This document shows, piece by piece, positions 1-8,310 of a DNA stretch of 64,000 nucleotides. Source of the DNA: Namhaeicola litoreus (lineage in GTDB: Bacteria > Bacteroidota > Bacteroidia > Flavobacteriales > Flavobacteriaceae). The translations under genes and the position numbers were made by a program. The notes under the pieces are model-generated. The model had not been told where the DNA came from. It did no database searches and was given only the letters and a program-made list of their open reading frames with translations. The stretch is from assembly GCF_042679565.1 (NCBI RefSeq), contig NZ_JBHTMY010000003.1, positions 496,001-560,000 of the forward strand, given 5' to 3'. Each line of letters starts with the position of its first letter. The first letter of the stretch is position 1.

Positions 1-261
1 GGCTATTTTGATAAAGAATTTTCTAAGCGGCAACTTCTTTTCATGGGCTTGTTTTTTGATTTAATTGGAATGATTTCCTATGTTTTTCCACCCATAGATA
101 TAGTTTGGGCGCCACTTTCAGCCTGGTTGATGACAAAATTACACAAAGGGAATTTGGGTAAAATTGGGGGTATCTTTTCTTTTGTAGAAGAAATTTTACC
201 TTTTGATTTTATACCTTCTTTTACCTTGGTTTGGATGTATAAATTTTATTTCAAGAAGTAA
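1..261 (+). CDS. conserved small membrane protein, 5' end outside window
   Basis: The reading frame is open to the left edge of the window (GYFDKEFSKRQ precedes the first Met at 43), so the gene probably begins upstream and this is its C-terminal part. Two hydrophobic segments are visible: one around SYVFPPIDIVWAPLSAWL and one around FVEEILPFDFIPSFTLVW. The sequence has the look of small inner-membrane proteins common in Flavobacteriia, but I cannot name the family or assign a function. It converges with the next gene (10 bp between the stops). Confidence 0.6.
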   Translation, partial: GYFDKEFSKRQLLFMGLFFDLIGMISYVFPPIDIVWAPLSAWLMTKLHKGNLGKIGGIFSFVEEILPFDFIPSFTLVWMYKFYFKK

Positions 262-271
262 AAAGACATGA

Positions 272-568
272 TTACGATTTGATAAAATTGAATCTACTCC
301 ACATTTTTTTAGAAAAATTCCAGAAAAACTCTTTTTGACCAAACAAGGTACCGATAATAATCAGAGTAAATTGATAAACAAAAAAAACGATTAGTACTCG
401 CAGAGGCCAAAAAATTAATGGATGGGTTGTTTCTTGGTTAAGTCCAATAAAATTTAATAGTGGCTTCGCTACATAAACGGCTAGAGAACCGTTTAAGGAA
501 AAAACTAAAATGATTATGGCTAACTGAAAGTCCGATTGAATATTCCAGCGTTCTTTAAATTTTTTCAA
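272..568 (-). CDS. small membrane protein (DUF6787-like)
   Basis: This 98-aa protein has two membrane segments (about residues 16-40 and 52-77) and a basic, aromatic C-terminus (FFWNFSKKMWSRF). From memory it matches a Bacteroidota family listed as DUF6787, sometimes called 'diacylglyceryl transferase' without visible support: none of the conserved Lgt residues can be seen. The start MKKFKERW is the only good Met. Function is unknown. Confidence 0.6.
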   Translation of the reverse strand: MKKFKERWNIQSDFQLAIIILVFSLNGSLAVYVAKPLLNFIGLNQETTHPLIFWPLRVLIVFFVYQFTLIIIGTLFGQKEFFWNFSKKMWSRFNFIKS

Positions 569-628
569 ATCAAAATTTTTGACAAAAGTAAGAATGCTAT
601 CTGATTAAAAAAAATCACTTTGCCAATT

Positions 629-669
629 AAAAAAAATGTCCTCAAATAGCTGGACACTATTTGAGGACA
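629..669 (-). terminator. rho-independent terminator of the DUF937 gene
   Basis: A perfect 13-bp stem (TGTCCTCAAATAG at 637-649 with its complement at 657-669) closes a 7-nt loop. On the minus strand it is followed at once by a run of eight T (629-636). It lies 22 bp past the stop codon of the minus-strand DUF937 gene. Confidence 0.9.
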
Positions 670-690
670 ATACAATTTTTCACTTTTTTA

Positions 691-1326
691 TTACGATAAA
701 AGGTTATTTAATAGATTCCCTATTATACCTTGACTGTTTCCTTTTTGTTTAAATTTATTTGCTAAATCATCAATTGTGTCGTCATTATGATCAAAATCTT
801 GAATCTTTGCCGCTGTTTGAACGTATTCATCATCATCATCTAGTAAACTTCCCAATAAGCCGCTTAAACTATTTTCATCAGAAACTTTATTCGACATGGC
901 ATTTTTTCCAAGATATCCCATCACAACCGGTGCAGCCATTTTCATAATCTGGCTAGCCATAGCAGGGTCGATATTACTTGTTTTTCCTAAAACTTCTGCG
1001 GCATTATTTGTCTGTCCGCCAAAAACATGATTTAAAATATTTCCTCCGTCTTGAAGAACGTTATCATCTATATTGCTTCCTCCCAAAACGCTGGAAAGAT
1101 TTTCTAGTAACGCGCCGGAACTGTGATTGCTATTTGCAAGTGCTTTTAATAAGCCTGCTGCTCCTTCACTTTTTGTAGCATTATTTTTCATTGCTCCCAT
1201 GATCATCGGAAGTGCTGCACCAAAAGCGGCTGCAGTACTTGCTTTGTTAAGACCTAATTGTTTGCTTGAACCTTCTATTAGTTCTTTGCCAATCGGTCCG
1301 CTTAATAATTCGTTTAATAAACTCAT
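691..1326 (-). CDS. DUF937 domain protein
   Basis: This 211-aa protein has the DUF937 pattern: the N-terminal SLLNELLSGPIGKELIEGSSKQLGL is followed by Ala/Gly-rich helices (AAFGAALPMIMGAMKNN) and a repeat of the same type in the second half (IMKMAAPVVMGYLGKNA). There is no signal peptide, so it is probably cytoplasmic. An acidic stretch (LLDDDDEY) precedes the C-terminal GNLLNNLL helix. The family is widespread, sometimes linked to YidB, and has no firmly known function. It is transcribed alone, divergently from the symporter gene, and ends in a strong terminator. Confidence 0.85.
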   Translation of the reverse strand: MSLLNELLSGPIGKELIEGSSKQLGLNKASTAAAFGAALPMIMGAMKNNATKSEGAAGLLKALANSNHSSGALLENLSSVLGGSNIDDNVLQDGGNILNHVFGGQTNNAAEVLGKTSNIDPAMASQIMKMAAPVVMGYLGKNAMSNKVSDENSLSGLLGSLLDDDDEYVQTAAKIQDFDHNDDTIDDLANKFKQKGNSQGIIGNLLNNLLS

Positions 1327-1394
1327 AATTTTAGATTAATGGTTAGTTGACTAAAAATACGACTTAATTTTGTTATTTTCGTTTCGTTCAATTT

Positions 1395-1427
1395 TTTGTG
1401 AATAAATCATTGGGACTGTTAATTTTG
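1395..1427 (+). promoter_or_regulatory. Bacteroidota-type promoter of the symporter gene
   Basis: TTTG at 1395-1398, a 21-bp spacer and TAATTTTG at 1420-1427 fit the primary-sigma consensus of Bacteroidota (TTTG, 19-21 bp, TAnnTTTG). The start codon at 1456 is 29 bp downstream. Confidence 0.6.
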
Positions 1428-1455
1428 ATAAATTGTTTTAAATTAATTTTTGGGT

Positions 1456-2760
1456 ATGAAGAAAATGGCATTGCATTGGCAGATATTATTGGGTATGGTC
1501 TTAGGGGTTTTAGCTGGCTTCATATTCACTTATTTTGAGGGAGGAAAGGAAATTGTTCAGAACTGGATCAAACCATTCGGAACGATATTTATAAACGCGC
1601 TAAAATTAATTGCGGTTCCGTTGATCCTGGGTTCTTTAATTAAAGGTGTAAGTGATTTGCAGGATATTGCCAAATTGTCAAAAATGGGAGGCAAGACAGT
1701 GTTAATGTATTTATTTACTACCGTTGTCGCTGTAAGCATTGGTCTTTTTTTAGTAAATATAATTAAGCCCGGGAATACTATTACCGAAGAAACAAGGACA
1801 GAACTAGTTAGTAATTACACAGATAGTACCCAGCAATATAAAGATGAAGCAGCAAATCAGCAGGCTTCCGGACCACTACAAGCCTTGATTGATCTAGTAC
1901 CGGAAAACATATTTGATGCCGCAAGTGCCAATAAGAATATGCTTCAGGTTATATTTTTTTCAATTTTTTTTGGAGTAGGTTTAATATTGATACCAGATGA
2001 AAAATCGAAACCGGTAAAAGATTTTTTCGATGGATTTAATGAGGTCATTTTAAAGATGGTGGATTTAATTATGTTGGCTGCTCCCTATGGTGTTTTTGCA
2101 TTGCTTTGCTCACTTGTAGCCGAGGCGCCAAGTGCAGATTTATTTAAAGCCCTCGGTATGTATTCTATAACTGTATTGACAGGTTTAGTGATAATGATTA
2201 TCTTCTACATGGTATTAGTGAAGATATTTACTGGTAAATCTGCTAAATTTTTTATCAATGGAATTTCTCCTGCACAACTCCTTGCTTTTTCTACTAGTTC
2301 AAGTGCAGCTACATTGCCCGTTACAATGGAACGAGTAACAGAGCATTTAGGAGTAGAGAAGGAGGTTTCAAGTTTTGTGTTACCCATCGGTGCAACAATC
2401 AATATGGATGGTACGAGTCTATATCAAGCCGTTGCTGCTGTCTTTATCGCCCAGGCTTTTGGTATGGATCTTTCATTTGGGACACAGTTAGGTATTGTGG
2501 CTACAGCAACGCTAGCTAGTATTGGATCTGCAGCAGTTCCGGGTGCCGGAATGGTGATGTTAGTGATTGTACTCGCGCAAGCAGGAATTCCCGAAGCTGG
2601 TCTGGCATTGATTTTTGCGGTAGACAGACCGTTAGATATGTGTAGAACAGTCGTAAATGTGACTGGCGATGCAACTGTTTCTATGGTGATCGCTAAATCT
2701 GAAGACAAATTAGGGGACCCACATATAGTTGACTGGAATGATTCCTATAAAAGGAGTTAA
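1456..2760 (+). CDS. dicarboxylate/amino acid:cation symporter (DAACS family)
   Basis: A 434-aa inner-membrane carrier of the SDF/GltP-DctA family, which imports C4-dicarboxylates or acidic amino acids with Na+ or H+. Family landmarks are present: the Ser-rich re-entrant loop AFSTSSSAATLPVT, the TM7 motif INMDGTSLYQAV (NMDGT), the second hairpin IGSAAVPGAGMVML, and the TM8 segment VDRPLDMCRTVVNVTGDA, which carries the substrate-binding Asp/Arg. ATG at 1456 is preferred over the upstream in-frame TTG at 1450. Length is normal for the family. Exact substrate cannot be read from the sequence. Confidence 0.92.
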   Translation: MKKMALHWQILLGMVLGVLAGFIFTYFEGGKEIVQNWIKPFGTIFINALKLIAVPLILGSLIKGVSDLQDIAKLSKMGGKTVLMYLFTTVVAVSIGLFLVNIIKPGNTITEETRTELVSNYTDSTQQYKDEAANQQASGPLQALIDLVPENIFDAASANKNMLQVIFFSIFFGVGLILIPDEKSKPVKDFFDGFNEVILKMVDLIMLAAPYGVFALLCSLVAEAPSADLFKALGMYSITVLTGLVIMIIFYMVLVKIFTGKSAKFFINGISPAQLLAFSTSSSAATLPVTMERVTEHLGVEKEVSSFVLPIGATINMDGTSLYQAVAAVFIAQAFGMDLSFGTQLGIVATATLASIGSAAVPGAGMVMLVIVLAQAGIPEAGLALIFAVDRPLDMCRTVVNVTGDATVSMVIAKSEDKLGDPHIVDWNDSYKRS

Positions 2761-2761
2761 A

Positions 2762-3766
2762 TTACCACCTAATTATCGTACTACCCCAAGTAAAGCCGCT
2801 TCCAAAAGCAGCTAAAACAATTATATCATTGTCTTTTACCAATCCTTTTTCCCAGGCTTCTGTGAGTGCAATTATTATTGACGCTGCTGTTGTGTTCCCG
2901 TATTGCATAATATTATTATAGACCTGGTCATCGGAAAGTTTGAATTTCTGCTGTACAAACTGAGAAATTCTTAAGTTAGCCTGATGTGGAATTAATAAAT
3001 TAATATCTGTAGTTTGAAGATTGTTTGCTTTTAATCCTTCCATAATCACTTCGCTAAATCTCACAACTGCATTTTTAAAAACAAAAGTACCATTCATGTA
3101 AGGAAAATAACTAATATCTTCTCCTTTGGAATCTATAATTTCAGGGACCCAGTGTTTGATACTTGGAGAAATTACTGTTAGTTCTTCGGCATGTTTCCCT
3201 TCGCTGTGTAAGTGAGATGATAAAATTCCTTTACCCTTCTCTTCAGATCTTGATAATACGCAAGCCCCGGCACCATCTCCGAAAATAACAGACACACCTC
3301 TTCCGCGCGTTGTTTTGTCAAGGCCATTTGAGTGGTATTCTGAACCGATCACAAGAATATTTTTATACATTCCTGTTTTGATAAATTGATCAGCAGTAGC
3401 TAAACTGTAAATAAATCCCGAACATTGATTTCTAACATCTATTGCGCCTACAGTTGGCATGTCCAGCATATCCTGAATTTGAACCCCGCAACCAGGGAAA
3501 TAATAATCAGGACTTAGTGTGGCAAAAACTATAAAATCAATATCGTCTTTTGTTAATCCAGCTCTCTCTATTGCGATTTTGGCAGCTTTAGCACCCATTG
3601 TTGCACTAGTTTCATCACTGCCTTCAGCAATCCACCGTCTTTCTTTGATTCCAGTGCGTTCCTGAATCCATTCATCGCTGGTATCCATGATTTTTGTCAA
3701 ATCATGGTTTGTTACTTTGTTATCGGGCACAAAAAAGCCTAATCCTGTTATCTTTGAGTTATACAT
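2762..3766 (-). CDS. fabH: 3-oxoacyl-ACP synthase III (FabH family)
   Basis: This 334-aa thiolase-fold enzyme condenses an acyl-CoA primer with malonyl-ACP at the first step of fatty-acid elongation. The catalytic triad is visible: Cys115 in RNQCSGF, His261 in LLIPHQANLR and Asn291 in MQYGNTTAAS. The glycine-rich end AAFGSGFTWGSTII is also typical. It is slightly longer than E. coli FabH (317 aa). Flavobacteria usually carry two or more FabH-like proteins, so this may be a second ketosynthase for a special fatty acid. It converges with the symporter gene (1 bp between stops) and has no obvious operon partner. Confidence 0.88.
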   Translation of the reverse strand: MYNSKITGLGFFVPDNKVTNHDLTKIMDTSDEWIQERTGIKERRWIAEGSDETSATMGAKAAKIAIERAGLTKDDIDFIVFATLSPDYYFPGCGVQIQDMLDMPTVGAIDVRNQCSGFIYSLATADQFIKTGMYKNILVIGSEYHSNGLDKTTRGRGVSVIFGDGAGACVLSRSEEKGKGILSSHLHSEGKHAEELTVISPSIKHWVPEIIDSKGEDISYFPYMNGTFVFKNAVVRFSEVIMEGLKANNLQTTDINLLIPHQANLRISQFVQQKFKLSDDQVYNNIMQYGNTTAASIIIALTEAWEKGLVKDNDIIVLAAFGSGFTWGSTIIRW

Positions 3767-3871
3767 ACTTCTTTGGGTTTAGCTGTAAAAATTTGTTTTC
3801 AATAGAAGTCTATTGATAAATCAAAGATAGCAAAATATTGAGTGATTGTTAAACACCCTGATTAGTGATAC

Positions 3872-3903
3872 AAAAAAGGATTTTCATACGAAAATCCTTT
3901 TTA
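3872..3903 (-). terminator. terminator of the CBM48-like gene
   Basis: A 13-bp perfect stem (AAAAAGGATTTTC at 3873-3885 and its complement at 3890-3902) has a 4-nt loop ATAC. Flanking A/T runs make it look usable in both directions. It lies directly after the stop of the minus-strand gene ending at 3906. Confidence 0.85.
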
Positions 3904-3905
3904 AA

Positions 3906-4217
3906 TTATTGTTTTGTAGAAATAATGCTATTATGTGAGCTAAATTCATTCGGCGCAAGACCATCGGCTTCTGGCTCATTAGCCCAAATTTCACCGTCAA
4001 TTAGATATCTGAATTGAAATTCCTTACCGGCCTCAAGTTCAATTACCTGTGAGAAATCTCCTGATTTTAGTTTGTTCATCCCTTTCGTAGAGGTTTTCCA
4101 TTTGTTAAAATCACCTAAGATTTGAACTTTATCTGCTTTCTTTGCTTCTTCTGAAGTTAATTTGAAAGAAACTTTGCAAACGGGTTTTGATTTTAGAAAT
4201 TGTTTTTTGATAGACAT
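3906..4217 (-). CDS. isolated CBM48/isoamylase early-set domain protein
   Basis: A 103-aa protein that is nearly all one glycogen-binding-like domain. Its motifs are VQILGDFNKWKTSTKGMNKLKSG, then a Phe-Gln-Phe-Arg-Tyr segment (FQFRYLIDGEIWANEPEADG) and the end GLAPNEFSSHNSII, as in AMPK-beta and isoamylase N-domains. The start at 4217 (MSIKKQFLKSK) is chosen because the longer frame adds 35 residues with no family resemblance. No catalytic domain is attached. It may bind glycogen-like glucans or act as a regulatory partner; the role is not established. Confidence 0.82.
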   Translation of the reverse strand: MSIKKQFLKSKPVCKVSFKLTSEEAKKADKVQILGDFNKWKTSTKGMNKLKSGDFSQVIELEAGKEFQFRYLIDGEIWANEPEADGLAPNEFSSHNSIISTKQ

Positions 4218-4438
4218 AATTGAATTGTTTTGTGTTTGATATTCAGGGCAAAAGTACGAACAAAGCGGCATTTCTGTATATTTTAACATCAATAAAATAA
4301 GTGCGACCGAAATTTTTATCAAAACAATTTTTTTATCAATTAGAAATAGTGAAATCGTTAAATATTGAATTGGTTTATTTTAAATGTCGAAAGGATTTTA
4401 AATTTTCATTTTCTGACAACTTGACAGAACTGTTTTTT

Positions 4439-4456
4439 TTGGTACTCATTTTGCAA
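4439..4456 (+). promoter_or_regulatory. candidate sigma-54 promoter of htpG
   Basis: TTGGTACTCATTTTGCAA carries GG at 4441-4442 and GC at 4453-4454, exactly 12 bp apart, in near-consensus context (TGGCAC-N5-TTGCA with one change in the -24 box). The predicted transcript start is near 4466, about 23 bp before the htpG ATG. No TAnnTTTG box is seen between this element and the gene. An enhancer-binding site was not identified. Confidence 0.5.
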
Positions 4457-4488
4457 TAGGCACCCCGAACCATTATAAAATTAAGATT

Positions 4489-6372
4489 ATGTCAAAAGGA
4501 AAAATAAATGTTTCGGTGGAAAATATATTTCCCCTAATCAAGAAGTTCTTGTATTCTGATCACGAGATTTTCTTGCGTGAATTGATTTCTAATGCTACAG
4601 ATGCTACTTTAAAACTAAAGCATCTAGCATCTGTGGGTGAATTTAAAGGAAATACCGACGATGTTAAAATAGAGGTAAAAATAGATAAGGAAGGAAAGAA
4701 AATTCATATCATTGATCAGGGGATTGGAATGAGTGAGGAGGAAGTTAAAAAATACATCAACGATGTCGCTTTTTCTGGTGCAGAAGAATTCCTTGATAAG
4801 TATAAGGATGAGAAAAATCAAACTGGTATTATCGGTCATTTTGGCTTAGGTTTTTACTCTGCTTTTATGGTAGCCGATAAAGTTGAACTTATTACTAAAT
4901 CTTTTAGAGAAGAGGATGAGGCGGTAAAATGGACCTGTGATGGTTCTCCAGAATTCACATTAGAACCCGTTGAAAAGAAAGAGAGAGGTACAGAAATAAT
5001 TCTTCATATCGCTGATGATTCTCTAGAGTTCTTAGAAAAAGCCAGAATTGGGGATTTGTTGCATAAATACAATAAATTTATGCCTGTACCGATTAAATTC
5101 GGCACAAGAGAGGAAGAGCTTCCGTTACCTGAAGGTGCAGACAAAGATGCTAAACCTGAAAAGATTACTGTTGATAATATAATTAATAATACGACGCCAG
5201 CTTGGACAAAGCAACCTAGCGAGTTAAAAGAAAAAGACTATCAGGATTTTTACAGAGAGTTGTATCCAATGCAATTTGAGGATCCCTTATTTAATATTCA
5301 TTTAAATGTGGATTATCCTTTTAACTTAACCGGGATTTTGTTTTTCCCTAAATTAACTCAGAATATTGATATTCAAAAAGACAAGATTCAATTGTATCAA
5401 AATCAGGTATATGTAACGGATAATGTGGAAGGAATTGTGCCTGACTTCTTGCAAATGTTAAGAGGAGTGATAGATTCACCTGATATTCCATTGAATGTTT
5501 CACGGAGTTACTTGCAAGCCGATGGAGCTGTAAAGAAGATTTCTTCTTATATCACTAAAAAAGTTGGTGAAAAATTATCATCACTATTTAAAAATAATAG
5601 AGAAGAATTCGAAAAGAAGTGGAACGATATTAAAATTGTTATCGAATACGGAATGCTTTCTGAGGAGAAATTCTTCGATAAGGCTAAGTCTTTTGCCCTT
5701 TATCCAACGGTAGATGGCAAGTATTTTACGTTTGATGAGCTGCAGGAAAAATTAAAACCTGCACAAACAGATAAGGATGGGAATTTAGTTTTACTTTATG
5801 CAAGCGATGCAGATGAACAACACAGTTTTATTGAAGAGGCTCAGGCCAAAGGTTATGAAGTTCTGTTGATGGATTCTCCGATTGTAGCGCATTTAATGCA
5901 AAAATTAGAAGGAGAAAATGAAAAGGTAAAATTTAGTCGCGTAGATGCGGATTCTATTGATAAGCTGATTCAGAAGGAAGAAAATCAAATTTCTAAATTA
6001 ACTGAGGATGAGCAGAATAAGTTAAAAGAAATTATTGAAGGAATTGTGCCGAAAGAAAAATATTCTGTTCAATTAGAGGCGCTTGATTCAAAATCGAATC
6101 CTTTTATAATTACACAACCTGAGTTTCTGAGAAGAATGAAAGATATGCAGAAAACCGGTGGAGGTGGTTTTATGGGAATGAGTAATTTCCCTGAAATGTT
6201 TAATCTTGTTGTTAATACCAATAATGATTTGATGAAGAAGATTTTAAGTGCAAAATCTAAACGAACCGAATATGTAAATCAGGCTTTGGATCTTGCGAAA
6301 CTTTCACAAAACTTGCTTCAGGGTAAGGACCTTACACAGTTTATTAAAAGAAGCTTTGAATTGATGAGCTAA
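4489..6372 (+). CDS. htpG: molecular chaperone HtpG (Hsp90)
   Basis: A 627-aa cytoplasmic Hsp90. The GHKL ATPase motifs are in order in the N-domain: ELISNATDATLK (about 34-45), the DQGIGMS loop (about 79-85), the lid and GHFGLGFYSAFMV (about 116-128), and GTEIILH. The middle domain contains the ATP-contacting Arg region (DSPDIPLNVSRSYLQ). The C-terminal dimerisation part follows, with a glycine-rich stretch (KTGGGGFMGMSNFPE). There is no C-terminal MEEVD, as expected for bacteria. The gene stands alone between strong transcription signals, with a sigma-54-like promoter upstream. Confidence 0.97.
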   Translation: MSKGKINVSVENIFPLIKKFLYSDHEIFLRELISNATDATLKLKHLASVGEFKGNTDDVKIEVKIDKEGKKIHIIDQGIGMSEEEVKKYINDVAFSGAEEFLDKYKDEKNQTGIIGHFGLGFYSAFMVADKVELITKSFREEDEAVKWTCDGSPEFTLEPVEKKERGTEIILHIADDSLEFLEKARIGDLLHKYNKFMPVPIKFGTREEELPLPEGADKDAKPEKITVDNIINNTTPAWTKQPSELKEKDYQDFYRELYPMQFEDPLFNIHLNVDYPFNLTGILFFPKLTQNIDIQKDKIQLYQNQVYVTDNVEGIVPDFLQMLRGVIDSPDIPLNVSRSYLQADGAVKKISSYITKKVGEKLSSLFKNNREEFEKKWNDIKIVIEYGMLSEEKFFDKAKSFALYPTVDGKYFTFDELQEKLKPAQTDKDGNLVLLYASDADEQHSFIEEAQAKGYEVLLMDSPIVAHLMQKLEGENEKVKFSRVDADSIDKLIQKEENQISKLTEDEQNKLKEIIEGIVPKEKYSVQLEALDSKSNPFIITQPEFLRRMKDMQKTGGGGFMGMSNFPEMFNLVVNTNNDLMKKILSAKSKRTEYVNQALDLAKLSQNLLQGKDLTQFIKRSFELMS

Positions 6373-6405
6373 ACAAAAAAAACTTTATTACTAGAGGTTT
6401 TAAAT

Positions 6406-6436
6406 AAAAAAGGTCAAGATTAATCTTGACCTTTTT
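6406..6436. terminator. bidirectional terminator between htpG and the dipeptidase gene
   Basis: AAAAAAGGTCAAGAT (from 6406) pairs with ATCTTGACCTTTTT (6423-6436) across a 2-nt loop. The A-run on one side and T-run on the other serve both convergent genes. Confidence 0.9.
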
Positions 6437-6471
6437 ACTTTCTAATTTGTTTGATGTATAATGTAATTTGG

Positions 6472-7173
6472 TTACTCTATCGGGAAATCAAAATAAGTAT
6501 CTGGAAATGGTTCATCTGCCAATGTGAAATGCCACCATTCATTGTCGTATCCTTTAAAACCTTGTGCCTCCATTCTTCTTCTCAATAAAAGTCTTAAGGC
6601 CCTTTGATTTTTTGTGATATATTGATATTCAATATGAGATTTTTCATCAAAAAGATCGTATGAACTACCCATATTTAATTCTTTACCTGTTGTTAATGAA
6701 ACAATTGTGCAATCTATGGTGCTTCCTCTACTATGACCCGATTTCGAAGCGATGTATCCTTTAGGAATTAGATCACTTTTGTTTACATTTGGATAATAAG
6801 CAGATTTCATGACTGTATCAGATTCGTCATCGGCCCATTCAACTAATTCATCTACAGCAGACTGAGGTCGATATGCGTCATAAATTTTTAACCCGAAGCC
6901 AAGTCTTTCAAGCCCTTCTTGGACTTTTAATAGTGCATCGGCCGCCTCTTTTGAAAGGATACATCTGGGTTGGTTGTAACCTGCAATGGGTTTGCCTACA
7001 AAATTATTTGATCCAAAATAGCGCAAATCAATCTTGATATTGGGCATTAAATCTTCCACATAAACAAAATCTTTATGTAATGGAGGAGGTCCAAAACTCT
7101 TCACTTCCGTTTTAGTCGTAAAACTCATAAAGATAAGTAAGACTAATAATTTAAAAAACTTCCTAATTTTCAT
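6472..7173 (-). CDS. ddpX: D-alanyl-D-alanine dipeptidase (VanX/DdpX family, M15)
   Basis: A 233-aa zinc dipeptidase that splits D-Ala-D-Ala, probably to recycle peptidoglycan peptides. The M15D zinc site is visible: His and Asp in SGHSRGSTIDCT, then the catalytic Glu and third zinc ligand in EWWHF. The substrate-contact Arg lies in YDAYRPQSAV. An N-terminal hydrophobic stretch (LLVLLIFMSF) suggests export to the periplasm, where DdpX works. No vanHA-type resistance genes are nearby, so a cell-wall-recycling role is more likely than glycopeptide resistance. Confidence 0.88.
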   Translation of the reverse strand: MKIRKFFKLLVLLIFMSFTTKTEVKSFGPPPLHKDFVYVEDLMPNIKIDLRYFGSNNFVGKPIAGYNQPRCILSKEAADALLKVQEGLERLGFGLKIYDAYRPQSAVDELVEWADDESDTVMKSAYYPNVNKSDLIPKGYIASKSGHSRGSTIDCTIVSLTTGKELNMGSSYDLFDEKSHIEYQYITKNQRALRLLLRRRMEAQGFKGYDNEWWHFTLADEPFPDTYFDFPIE

Positions 7174-7454
7174 ATAGCATTGTTAAAGTAAACTTAATAA
7201 CGCAGTTTTTTCTTAAATATTTTATTCTTAATAGGTCGTTTTAATAAAAAATCAATAAACTTATAAATAGTTCATCTTTAGGATGAAAGAGAAGATCAAC
7301 TCATCTAAATTTATAATATCATTGTTTATTGATTAAAAGCAATCATAAAAAAAGAGAAAATATGGACGAATTATCAAAAACTTCACGGACAATAATCCTT
7401 GGTCTGGAGGCAATTCAATTAATCGATTAAAGAAGGGAAAAAATAAAACTAACT

Positions 7455-8237
7455 TTATCCGTATATTTCGTTAAGAATATTAGCTAATCGGATACCCGAT
7501 AAATAAAGTTGCATTTGAACTTCATGAAAGTGATCATAACTATAATTATAACCTAGTTTATCCCCAATTTGAATGTCTTTATATAGTGTGGCAGTAAATA
7601 AATGGGTGGAGTCCGCCCATTCGGCTGCAGTGCCTAAAACAAGGGTTTTATCATAAATTTTTCCATCTAAAATATTTGTAGACAATTCTGTATAACTCAT
7701 GTTGAAAGATTCTATCATATCACTATCCCAAACGCGATGTAAATTACTTCCATTATTAAACCAACGAACTTGAAAATCATTTCCACCTTTGTCGCTTTCA
7801 AGACCAATATGTAAAGGTTGATGTAGGTCTCCAATTAAATGAATCAAAAATTTAAGATACATGATCTGTTCATCAATACTAGTTTTAGGGTTTTTTAATT
7901 TTGCTATAGAGGTTTCAATGGCTACAATGATGTCTCCATTTTTACTTTTTTGTGATTGAGCATAATTCTGGTCAAAAGGATAATTAACGTAATGCCAAGG
8001 TTTGTATTGATCATATTTGCGGTCTGACTTTATCTCATCCATATAATTCGAGACATAGGCTAAACTTTTTCCATTTAGCAGTTTTCGTACTTTTTTTTCA
8101 GCTTTTTTATTTAGATGTTTTTGTGCAATTTCGCCCACTGTTCTATGTCCGGTTGGCCCCCAATCTCCATTTTTGCCAAGAACAACAGTGGTGAGAATAA
8201 AGAAGATCACTAAAAATGTGAAAATTGATCTTTGCAT
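7455..8237 (-). CDS. S1/P1-type secreted nuclease
   Basis: A 260-aa exported Zn-dependent nuclease acting on single-stranded DNA and RNA. After a signal peptide (IFTFLVIFFILTTVVLG), the mature protein begins close to WGPTGHRTVGEIA, matching the N-terminal Trp and His zinc ligands of nuclease P1. Further ligand motifs are HLIGDLHQPLHIG and the NLHRVWDSDMI segment. The ATG at 8237 is chosen because the longer frame to 8300 runs through a terminator and a promoter box. It probably scavenges phosphate and nucleosides. It follows the amt gene but appears to be separately transcribed. Confidence 0.9.
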   Translation of the reverse strand: MQRSIFTFLVIFFILTTVVLGKNGDWGPTGHRTVGEIAQKHLNKKAEKKVRKLLNGKSLAYVSNYMDEIKSDRKYDQYKPWHYVNYPFDQNYAQSQKSKNGDIIVAIETSIAKLKNPKTSIDEQIMYLKFLIHLIGDLHQPLHIGLESDKGGNDFQVRWFNNGSNLHRVWDSDMIESFNMSYTELSTNILDGKIYDKTLVLGTAAEWADSTHLFTATLYKDIQIGDKLGYNYSYDHFHEVQMQLYLSGIRLANILNEIYG

Positions 8238-8254
8238 TTGTGAGAAATTTTGAT

Positions 8255-8262
8255 CAAAAATA
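8255..8262 (-). promoter_or_regulatory. -7 box of the S1/P1 nuclease gene
   Basis: TATTTTTG on the minus strand is a perfect TAnnTTTG match, 17 bp upstream of the ATG at 8237. It lies just downstream of the amt terminator. Confidence 0.55.
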
Positions 8263-8263
8263 A

Positions 8264-8290
8264 TAAAAAAAGGGAGCCTTTCGACTCCCT
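8264..8290 (-). terminator. terminator of the ammonium operon
   Basis: On the minus strand GGGAGTC-GAAA-GGCTCCC (8272-8289) forms a 7-bp stem, including one G-T wobble, with a GAAA tetraloop, followed by TTTTTTT. It is about 20 bp after the amt stop codon. Confidence 0.85.
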
Positions 8291-8310
8291 CTTCACTCAA
8301 GTACTAAAAA

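Noticed and set aside
6472..7173. Glycopeptide-resistance cluster, from the VanX-like gene
   Set aside because: No vanH, vanA or vanRS-type genes are nearby. A peptidoglycan-recycling dipeptidase explains it better.
7362..7430. 22-codon frame (MDELSKTSRTIILGLEA...) in the gap between the dipeptidase and nuclease genes
   Set aside because: No promoter box or terminator frames it, and its sequence resembles no known family. Chance frames of this size are expected.
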